NCBI GenBank assembly: GCA_026874595.1
Contig: CM049313.1
Coordinates: forward strand, 46,384,159 to 46,448,158
Reading direction: 5' to 3'
From: Sipunculus nudus
Taxonomy: Eukaryota; Annelida; Sipuncula; Golfingiida; Sipunculidae
Length of the DNA: 64,000 nucleotides
Shown here piece after piece: positions 1 to 11,000 of the stretch. The position numbers and the translations under genes were made by a program. Each line of letters starts with the position of its first letter. Position 1 is the stretch's first letter. The notes beneath the pieces are model-generated. The model made no database searches. It worked only from the letters and a program-made list of their open reading frames with translations, and was not told the origin of the DNA.

Positions 1-487
1 CTGTCTAATTCTAAATAATAGGTTGTTCAAGTAGGGCATTACAGAAAATTCAAAATGTATGTTTTGTAATAAAAAAACAAAGAAATGATTTCTAGAATTT
101 ATTAACAGTAGACACCTGAACACTTGATATCCTCGTTTCGCCTGTTTGTTTATGAGTATGTCAGACGACCTTAACCCTGCAAACCTGAACCATACACAAA
201 TATGCGCAGTGCACATGCTCGTGGTAAAGGTCTATTGAAACACAGCTTTACCATTGAAAACTTGATAGTGTAACATTATATAATAATCACATCTTATTGG
301 CATAGACAGACCAGTAGTTTGATCTTACGCTCTTTCCTTATATTATGAGTCCTATCAATGTAAGCCTCATTAACAAATTAAGGCATCAGTATTTTGATTT
401 GAAAACTCTTTCTCAGTATTAAGTATTTCAGGGTAACCCAGTGTTCAGTTCCATGTTCAAAGCATGTCTTTAAATTACAGTAATATA
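1..487. other. Intronic DNA, no gene recognised
   Basis: AT-rich unique-looking sequence inside the DMXL gene, downstream (minus strand) of the last exon seen here. No exon with homology and splice sites was found. The next DMXL exon, which should encode the conserved HWLNNKE-type segment, is not in the window. Confidence 0.6.
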
Positions 488-1528
488 CAGTAAAACCTGG
501 CTGTGTCAAACTCGGTTAAGTCGAATTCCCGCCTGTGTCGTATTTGAATGTGGATTCCCTGCAAAAAACAGTTAAAAACTTACTAATTTAACTCCTTTTG
601 TGTCTAACTAGGATGTGTCGAAAAAACCAGATGTGTCAAGGTGTTTTGTAGGTCCCAAGGTAGTATTTCAATCGCTTAACTTGAAGTCATGTCCCTTGAC
701 TGTTTGGATAACAGTTGTGTACGGCCTGTCAATTCTGATTGGGCCAGTATTACGTTATTAATTCAGGCAAGTTTTTTAGTCATCAAATGGATGGCTCTGA
801 CGCACAGCTCGAGGTCATGCCACTTTTTTTTATAACAGCTGTGCACACTCCATCAATCATACCAGTTACATAATCAAGCGCGTTAATTAATACATCAGGT
901 CCATTGTTTACCTGTGTTGCCAAATAGTCACTCATGATCATGCCTTTCTTCTGTTGCCGACAAAGCATTAATCCAAACCGAGAATTAAATTATTAATAAA
1001 CCAAACATAATGGAATCAATAAGAGGGGCTTGTGTGATGTGCCGTAAGTTGCTGCAGCTATTACAGTTGTCAGAGAGCACAGACCACTGCTTCAAATTCC
1101 TGTCAGGAATTGAGAACTTTGTTGCTGACCAGGAGCGTGCTCGTATAAAGCAAAGGACTATTACTGCCTTTTATATATGTTCTGATATGTAGAACTGAAA
1201 ATGATCTGAGCCAATCATTTGATGATCTATGTGCTTTAATAGATGTATGTGCTCTTATTTCACTTTCTTGATTTACTTAATCCTATTTTTTGTGGTACTT
1301 ATGTCCTTTTTTATTATTTTAAATAAATTTATCATAGAATTTGTGTTGAACTTTCATGCAAAGATTTGTGAGAACTATATAATATAGCCCCAATACATAT
1401 GCAGTATCAATCGATAATAATTAAGGCTGGAGAAAGTTTAATATAATGCATATGGGTTGTCTCAAACTCTGGTTGTGTTGAGGTAAATTCACCAGTCCGT
1501 TCGACTTCGACACAAAGAGGTTTTAATG
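488..1528 (+). mobile_element. Tigger/pogo-like DNA transposon, internally deleted
   Basis: The left end reads CAGTAAAACCTGGCTGTGTC after a TA. The reverse complement of the right end reads CATTAAAACCTCTTTGTGTC, giving imperfect terminal inverted repeats of the CAGTRAAACC type used by Tigger/pogo elements. At about 1.04 kb it is far shorter than an autonomous Tigger (2-3 kb) and keeps only a transposase C-terminal remnant at 1010-1192. It lies in a DMXL intron. Confidence 0.65.
1010..1192 (+). pseudogene. Tigger transposase C-terminal remnant
   Basis: A 60-codon open frame ends with a segment containing IENFVADQERARIKQRTITAFY. Tigger-family transposases commonly end this way: an acidic helix, then a KQ-T-I-T-FF-like tail. 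The position near the right terminal repeat and the plus orientation both fit. The DDE catalytic core is absent, so this cannot be active. The assignment rests on recalled family pattern, not a database search. Confidence 0.45.
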
Positions 1529-1852
1529 CATTTTGAATTTCACTTTATTCATCTTGCATTGTTTTTTTAATGGATTATTGTGGTAATTGGACTACATAGA
1601 GGTAACTAATCTCTGTTACAATTGTCTCATCTATCTGCCAACCTCCCAAATATATCAAAACTTTAGGTATCTGGTAAACCTAACATTTCAATTCAAAGAG
1701 AAAAATTCAAACAAAAGTGAAATTTACATTATAAAGTATAAAATTTCTCTGTGACCCCAGCATGTCCTTTAAACCTCTTTACTTAATAACAGTTTCACAA
1801 TACCACAGCACGATACTGATCTCCAGATAAAGATGTTTCTGGTATAACATAC
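1529..1852. other. Intronic DNA, nothing recognised
   Basis: AT-rich sequence between the Tigger remnant and DMXL exon 10. No gene or clear repeat was seen. Confidence 0.6.
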
Positions 1853-2013
1853 CTGTTGACAAGTTGATATTTCCAGCCAGATGGAAGTGAACCACAGGAG
1901 GAACTTTCATCATCTGTGAGTTGAATTTATGGTTGTCATGGACATTACTGCTGTCAATCGATGTATCACTAGCGTGTGCTGACAGAGGCTTCTTTCTGCC
2001 TGGTATAGAACCC
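1853..2013 (-). CDS. DMXL2: DMXL exon 10
   Basis: Encodes GSIPGRKKPLSAHASDTSID through VVHFHLAGNINLST, matching the ALCHFHIAASINPAT block of DMXL proteins. Acceptor TTCTTGCAG|GGG and donor CAACAG|GTATGT. The first half is low-complexity linker. The reading frame continues beyond the window. Confidence 0.88.
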
Positions 2014-5000
2014 CTGCAAGAAAGAGATTCAGCATGACAAAGGTAGCCTCAGCCCTGCAAGACAGAGCTAATATTTAGCCCCAGCACATCAAAGATAACA
2101 TTTAGCCAAGCAAGATACAGTTAATATTTGGCCCTGCACATCAGCAGATAACGTCTAGCCCAATAAGACAGCTAATATTTAGCCCAGCACATCAAAGATA
2201 ACATTTAGCCAAGCAAGATACAGCTAATATTTGGCCCTGCACATCAACAGATAATGTCTAGCCCAAAAAGGACAGCTAATATTTTAAGCCAAGCACATCA
2301 GAGATGACATTTAGCCCAGGAAGAGAGCTAATACTTGGCCCAGCACATCAGAGATAACATTGAGCCCCGGCTAATATTTGGCCCAGCACATTAGAGATAA
2401 CAGCTAGCCCAAAATGATAGCTATAATATTTAACCCAGCATATAAGAAATAACATTTAGCTCAGCAAGATAGATCTTATATTTGGCCCAGCACATTAGAG
2501 ATACTGTTAAGCCTGGAAAGACAGAATGAAATATTTAACCTAGCACATCAGAGATAACATTAAGACCAGCAAGCCTTAGGTAGCATTAGGTCCTGCAAGA
2601 CAAAGATAACTAGATGTGGTTGTACATTTCTGGTAAAGCTCGACCAGTTTATATATTGGTGAAAATTTTAGCTTATAATTTTAAATATGACAAGCAGAAA
2701 CAGTTCTTTATCAATGTGCATGAGGGAACAAAAATCCTAATGGTTCTAATCATATTAAAGAAGATATGTTCAAATTAATGTGTGCAATACAAAATCACTG
2801 ATTGTAATCTGACCGCCAAACTTAGTTTTGAGGGGTCTGTAATTTGATAGGGATAGAGTCCTCATAGAAACCAATCATCCCTGTGAATTTGATAAAGATT
2901 AAAGTCATTCTGTTCGTGAACTGTGTTTGACAGAAAATCCCCAATTTTAGTCTTTTTGTCATAATATGCTTATATATCATCTTCTGGGGGCCATATTTGA
3001 TTTTGACAAGTCAGTATTCAATAGGGATGGAGTCCTCATGGGCACCAATAATCCCTGTCAATTTGAAAAAGATCAAAGGTACTCTTTTTATAAAAAGTTT
3101 GCCACAGAAAATCTCCAATTGTGGTCGGGTGGCCATACTGGATTTTGGGCAGGTCTTTTAATTTGACAGGGATGAAGTCCTCATGAGCACCATTGATCCC
3201 AGTGAATTTGTGAAAGATCAAGCATGTTCTTGTTAAAATACTGTGCGTGAAAGAAAATAAGTGAAGTACTCCGGTGGCCATATTGGAATTCTCACAGGTC
3301 TCAAATTCAATAGGTCTGGAGCCCTCATAGGCCCCAATGATCCCTGTGAATATGATAAAGATTAAGCATGTTCTTGTTGAGATACCATGTATGAAAGAAA
3401 ATCACTGATAGTGCTCTGGAGGCCATATTGAAATTCCCACAGGTCTGTAATTCTATTGGTATGAAGAAAATTAGAGACTGTGCTCTGGTGACCAATTTGG
3501 GAGGCCGATATGTCAGTAATTCAATAGGTCTGGAGCCCTCACAGGCCCCAATGATTCCTGTGAATTTGAAAAAGATTTTATTTAAAACCAAGGCACATGG
3601 ACACTTGCTGACACAGAGCATTGTAAATGCACCCGGTGGGGTGTCAGGCATATCTGTCTTAGCCTCTGGTCTATCACAGCAGGTTACTCGGCTGGATATC
3701 TGTGAATCAAACAAAATGTTACCACATTGGCACCCTGCTGGGCACTTCTGGCTGGGCTGGTATCCATTTTTCTTGTAATGGATACAAGGCTACTTTAAAA
3801 TAGTCTTAATGTCATAAGAGGTCAGTGGATCGGGATCACAGTTGGAGCAAAATTTAACCTATTATTTAATAGAAGTAACCTTAACTGGTACATTTTGACA
3901 TGCAACCTATATAACTACCTTGTGAATACGACTTGTTTTATGTATGTGTGTCCATGTGCCTCGGTTTAAAAAAAATTACATGTCTGATACATGTTTATAC
4001 CCTGATGGTACATATTGATATGTACCAGACATGTGAATGTGAGTTGTTGCATTTATGCGTCTCAATGTGCCGTTGTTTTAAATAAAATTCAGGTCTGATA
4101 CATGTTCATACTTTGACTGGTACATTTTGACATGTGACCTTTGTACCTGACATATAAATGTGAGTTGTTGCATTTGTCTCAAAGAACTCTTTGTTTTAAA
4201 TAAAATCCAGGTTTCACACATGTCCATACCTTGACTGTTATATTTTTAACATGCAATCTATATAACTGCCATGTAAATGTGAGTTGTTTCATGTATGTCT
4301 CCATGTACCCTTGTTTTAGATAAAATTCAGGTCTGATACATGTATACCCAGATGATTCATTTTGATATGGAACCTATAAACCTGACATGTGAATGTGAGT
4401 TTTTGCATGTATGTGTCTCCATGTTCCCTTATTTTAAATAAAATTCAGGTCTGATACATATTTTTGCCTTGGCTGGTATGATATGTAACCTGAACTCTTG
4501 ACATGTGTATGTGCATTACTGTATGTGTGTCTATGTACCTCGGCTGTGTAGCGTGAAGCATCAGACTGTTCTGGAAGGCCGCTGAGCCTGCTGAAGGTCT
4601 CTTGTGGTCACCGAGGAATCCCGTGTTAACCTGGGTCTCACTCCAGATACGACAAACGTTATCACAGCATGATGTGATCAGGACGTTCCCAACCACACCT
4701 CTGAAAGTCAAGTCACTATAAACTTTAATTTAAAGTTAAAGTAAACCTTATATTACATTACATGGACAATACACGTACTGTATTTCCTTGATCAGACACC
4801 GGGGATTTAAGTAGTCACCTGCCTTATTCAGTGACCCGGGCAAAACAAACAATGTCACAGAAAAAAAACGCTGGCTTTAAATTGTTGCTTGATTGTTCAT
4901 CGGCTGGGTACCAGAGTAGTTTCCATTTTTGGCTTTTTCTGTCACTATAATGTGTGCATTTACATGTCAAATTGACCAGGGAATATAGTATGAATTTTTG

Positions 5001-8000
5001 TTTTTGTGGGTGTTAATAAAACATTAATTCCTCTAGAAATCTTTTTTTCATCTTACATGTCATGTCTATTTTTCTATAAAAAGCAACAGCTAGGAACTGA
5101 AATTAACACTGATTATATTAATAATACTTTTGACTGCTTAGTATCAACAAAACATTAATATAACAAGAGCACCACAAACGTACATAATACACCCGTCATG
5201 TATCTGGTGACCTCTGACCTCATTAAATATGCATGAATTTTTAAGAGAAGGTATTTCAGGTGAGAAACTCTATTGGTAAATATTTATAATGAGTTCCATA
5301 AAAATCCATAGGATTTTTGGTAAGTCACCAATGTACCTCCAAAGTGCAGTGAACTCTGATCTCATTAAATATGCATGGATTTTGCTGAAAATTGAACTTA
5401 GGCAAGTTATTTTATTGATTAACATTTCTCATGAGTTTTATCAAAATCCTTCATAGCCTTCATAATTTATCACTGTGACACCACAAATATGCCTGGATGT
5501 TGCCCATAATCGAACTCGGGCGAGATAATCTGTTGGTAAGTAGTTATGGTGAGTTTTGTGAAAATCCATCAAAGCCCCGGTGAGTTATCGAGGCAACACT
5601 AAATATTAATGGACAGACAGACTGCACGACAGACAGAAACATGGATGGTGGGTATACAATAATATGATGGGCGTATCATAAAAAACAAGTGACCCAGGGG
5701 TCATGAAGCTCAGCTAACCAGGAAGACATTCACAAAAGGAAATTTATCATCTGAATGCCAAATTTTGTAGATGGTATCCCAATTCAACTGAAAATAGCTC
5801 AGAGGATATGGGAAACAGAGACCTAATTTCAGGTTTCCAAGGAAATTTTCATGGACCTCCCTTGATGACAAGTTAGAATATTCTAGGTGCATTGTTACGA
5901 TTCGTGTCCTGTTAAAGGACGACTGCACCTTTGAAGGACTCAAAAATAAAAATTTAATGAAAATGTGTAATAATTTGAAAATACCCAAGTGCTACCAGTC
6001 TGCAGGAACTGATGAAACACTCCTTGATGAATGTGCATGCAAAGAATCATGGTGATGAATGCGTGAGTTGTTAAGAAGATGGAGGTTTTGTATGAAATTT
6101 TTAATTAGACTTAAGGGCTATTTACAAGTTATACAGCTCAAAGGATATGGGTAACAGAGACCTAAATTCAGGTTTCCAAGGAGTTTTTTCATGGACCTCC
6201 CTGGATGTTAAAATAGGTTTTCTAGGTTGAATGGTTACTACTGCATCTTTGAAGGTTTCAAATTAAAGAAAAAAAAAAGCGTAATAATTCGAAAAAAATT
6301 CAGGTGGTGCCACCAGAATGCAGGAACTGATAAAACACTCCATGATGAATATGCATGTAAATAATCATGGTGATAAATGCATTAGTTGTTCATATTCTGG
6401 ATCTTTTGAATCAAATCATTTATTATTCTAGGGGTCACTGCTGAGCCCCATAGTTAGAAGGATATGGGTAACAGAGACCTAATTTCAGGTTCTCATGGAA
6501 ATTTTTCATGGACCTCCCTGGATATCAAGTGAGAAGTTTCTATGTACAATGGTTACTATTTGTGCCCTATTAACAGGTGAATACATCTTTGAATGTCTCA
6601 AAAATAGAGTAAAAAATGTGTAAGAATTCGAAAAAAAAACAAGTGGCACCACCAGTCTGCAGGAACTGATGAAACATTTCATGATCAATAAGCATGCAAA
6701 AAAATCATGGCCATCATTGCATTAGTTATTCCGATACTGGAGCTTTTATATAAAATTTTTAATTGTTCGGACGGGGGGGGGGGGGGGGGGGGGGGTACTT
6801 TGTAGTCCCATAGCTAAAAGGATATGGATAAAGGAGACCTATTTCAGGTTTCCCAGGAGATTTTTCATGGACCTCCAAGGATTTCAAGTTAAAATTATAA
6901 GGTTCTAGTACAGCGGTTAAGATTTGTGCATGGTTAATGGACAAACAAATGGACAAGGGCTTTCAGTCAGCTGGCTAAAAACAATAAAGTAGAGCAAACT
7001 TTGGTATTATCAAAGGGGGGGGGGGGTTTAATTTAATTAGGCAAACTTGCCATCACTGAAATTACAGCAATGATTATTCAGATAATAATCTGTTGGTCTC
7101 TGAGGTGTTTAATATTGACTTTGATGATCAGTAAGAACAAAGAAGAGCTGACCTCGGCATATACAAACTTGTTCTCCTCCACGAGAACCCCGTCACAGCT
7201 CTGGGGTGTCTCACATAGATAAACGAGAAGTGCAGCTCTTCTTTCTTTGGGCTCATGCTGTCGTTTCTCATCAGCTGGTGCTGAGCTGGATGATAAAGCA
7301 ATACCATAAGTATGGTATAATAATTCCATAAGCATGGTAAAAAAGTACCATAAGCATGGTAAAAAATAAAATACATACACAACATAAGTGTTAAAAGGGC
7401 CTATTCAGCTTCCTTTTGAAAATGAATTTATTTGATTTCTGGCTTCCTCTGTGTATATATTAATGATCTAAAGGTAATACTGGTTATGTAAATTTCTTAT
7501 AACGCCTCTGCGGAGGATGTATGAACTTGTTTATCAACATGTTTGTAAACACAGCAACAATGACAGATGAAAAAACATGTAACCAGAGGTGGTAGGTTGC
7601 ATATATGTGGCGGTAGAAAGGTCAAAGCTATGGCTTATCTGACTTGCTGCTAGATGCCCTTGTTGAATTTATTTTATTTTGGCAGGCCCACACATTTTAT
7701 AAACTGGTTGATATAAACAAAAACAAGCAGCCTGGCTGTGGTGATTTTTATAAAAGCTGCAAGTCATTACCTTTGTGGACTTTTCAAAATGATGTGTGCC
7801 ATTTTGGAATAAAAATAGATAAATCTGATCAATTATTAAATAATTTTTACATAATAACACTTTTCAAAATGATGTGTGCCATTTTGGAATGACAAAAGAC
7901 AAATCTGATGATTTTTTCAATACCTTTTACATACTAACAGTAGACTTTTCAAAATGATGTGTACCATTTGGAATAGTAATAGACATATCTGATGAATTAT

Positions 8001-11000
8001 TCAATACTTGTTTACAAATAAACTTTTCAATAAGGCAATCAATAAAATGGGTCAAATTATTCTAGGGAAAAATATATTATACTAAGAAATAAATAAAAAC
8101 TAGACATTTCTTGGCACCGCAGGTGCCAGAGTATCCCCAGACATAATAGCCCCCCCCCCTTCAAGAATAGACCCCCATTTTTAGCAGCATATACTGACAC
8201 TTGGCATATTTATTGTTTCTTCCATCTAACAATCAACAATCTTGTTGAAGATGTTGGTCCTGTGACCTTGATCTTTTTAAAGATGTGTCCTGTGACCTTG
8301 ACCTTTGACCTCATGACCCCAAAATCAATTTGGGTCTTGCTTTTCCAATGGGACATATGCAAGTCAGGGTTGAAATCTATACATCAATAAAGCAGGAATT
8401 ATCATCCAGAAACTAATTTTTGGACAGATGGCTCCTGTGACCTTCACCTTTGACCTTGTGACCTCACAATTGATAGTGTTCTTCCTCTCTTGGCAGGAGA
8501 ACTATATGTGCAAGATGAAAGATCTGAGATGAAATGTTTGGTTGAAAATGCATCCACATCTTTTTAAAGATGTGTCCTGTGACCTTGACCTTTGACCCCA
8601 AAATCAATTTTGGTCTTGCTTTTCCAATAGGACATATACACGTCAAGTTTGAAATCCATACATCAATAAAAGTAGGAATTATCATCCAGAAACTAATTTT
8701 TGGACAGATGGCTCCTGTGACCTTCATCTTTGACCTTGTGACCTCAAAAATTGAAAGGGGTCTTCCACTCTTGGCAGGTGAACTTTAAAATACAAGTCAA
8801 GTTTGAAATCCATACATCAATCAAAGTAGGAATTATCATCCAGAAACTAATTTTTGGACAGATGGCTCCTGTGACCGTCACCTTTGACCTTGTGACCTCA
8901 ACATTTATAGGGTTCTTCCTCTCTTGGCAGGTGAACTATATGTGCAAGATGAAAGATCTGAGATGAAATATTTGGCTGAAAATGCATCCACAATCTTTTT
9001 AAAGATGTGTCCTGTGACCTTGACCTTTGACCTCATGACCCCAAAATCAATTTGGGTCTTGCTTTTCCAATGGGACATATACAAGTCAAGTTTGAAATCC
9101 ATACATCAATAAAAGCAGGAATTATCATCCAGGAACTAATTTTTGGACAGATGGCTCCTGTGACCTTCACCTTTGACCTTGTGACCTCAAAACTGATAAG
9201 GGTCTTCCTCTATTGGCAGATGACTTATATGTGCAAGATGAAAGGTCTGAGACGAAATGTTTGGCTGAAAATGCATCCACAATCTTTTTAAAGATGTGTC
9301 CTGTGACCTTGACCTTTGACCTCATGACCCCAAAATCAATTTTGGTCTTGCTTTTCCAATGGGACATATACAAGTCAAGTTTGAAATCCATACATCAATA
9401 AAAGAAGATATTATCATCCAGAAACTAATTTTTGGACAGATAGCTCCTGTGGCCTTGACCTTTGACCTTGTGACCCCAAAATTTATATGGATCATCCACT
9501 ATTGGCAAGTGAGCTATATATTCAAGATGGAAGACCTAGGATGAAAGTTTTGCTTAAAATGCATCCACAGTATCTTTTAAAATGCCAGTCCAGTGACCTT
9601 GACCTTTGACCTCATGACCCTAGAACCTATAGGGTTCTTACTTTAATGGTGGGCCATACATAAGTCATGTTTGAAACCCATATGGCTATCAACACTGGAG
9701 ATATCATAAGAGGTGTGTGATTTTCACCATATATGGCAATATTCAAGGTCAAGGCCACTATCATAGGAAAGGTCATGACCCCAATTTAAATAAACATCAT
9801 CCCATAACCCGTACTTATGTATATGCATAATATAAAAGAAATCTGTCCATTAGTTTTTGACTTATAATGCTCACAGTACTGTAAGGTGGCAATTTTGGGG
9901 GTATTAAACGGCACGAAAACAAGTAAAGAATAATAGGTGGCACCACCAGTTTCTGGAATATGATAACCCTATCCATGATCTTCCATCAACTTGATTTTGG
10001 GATAAATCCATGCAAGATTTCTTGAGATATAAAAGAATTTGTGTGATTTTCCCCAAAATTGGACCTATTCAAGGTCAAGGACACTCTCCTAGTAAAGGTC
10101 ATGACCTCATTTTAAATAGGCGTCGTCCTCTTACCCATATCTATACATATACCAAGTTTGGTAAAGTTCCGTGAAATATTTTTTGGGTTATCGCGCCAAC
10201 AAGATTTATATGCGGCTGCGGCGGCGGCGGAGGGACCGGTATGAAAACATAGTATCCCCCGACTTTGTCTGGGGATACAATAATATTTTAAATGTCCTTG
10301 AATTTTTACAAATAATGTAGGTTTTTATAAGCACACTTTTTATCTCAAATCAATAATCCTGGTATATAATGACCACAGTTCATTCATTAAATTATAAATG
10401 TCTGGTTGTTTCATTATCTGATATTAAAATTCAGTACTAAACTGCAACTGCAAGCAATAGCCTAATATGGGATGACATAACTGGTCATAAAACCATACTT
10501 CATGGCCCTCAGCAGGATTTTTTTAAATGTTTAACATTTTGATAATGAAGTTCATTAGTAACCTTTTTAAATCTCAGCATGTCATGTATATCAGATGTTT
10601 TATGAGACTTAGATGTAATGTTTTGTATCCAAGGTGATCATGTGGACATTAAGTGGCTGGGTCACTTACCAGTTCTGTTTTCATACCAGATCTTCACCAG
10701 CCTATCATTCTGTAAGGAACAAAACTAATGCATACATACAATAAACAAAGACGAAGCTGCAGTTCCCTATCAGTATGCCTGATATGCCTAACCTCTGTCT
10801 CTGAGACCTAATATCTATATTCCAACCATGGCAAATGGACACTATTCCATTACTTTCTCTTCACTTACAGTCAGTATTTATACTGTTAATTGCAACAAGA
10901 TGTCAGCACTTGACATCAAACAAGGGACCTATGGGTCATGGCGCTCAGCTGGTTTATATGATAAAAAAATATGATTTAGAAATGAGGCACATGCTGGTTT

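Noticed and set aside
3325-3778. Overlapping open frames on both strands (129 and 116 codons)
   Set aside because: They lie in a 145 bp tandem array, have no recognisable domain and no splice partners; open frames here result from repeat composition.
7153-7380. 100-codon frame APADEKRQHEPKERRAALL as the DMXL exon 8 reading
   Set aside because: It is the wrong frame: the alternative acceptor five bases upstream gives the conserved HPRAVTGFSWR reading and joins exon 7 in phase.
8464-9544. Several open frames of 60-87 codons with shared words such as MCPVTLTFD and FGQMAPVTFTFD
   Set aside because: They are translations of the F3a tandem monomer in successive copies, not a protein family.
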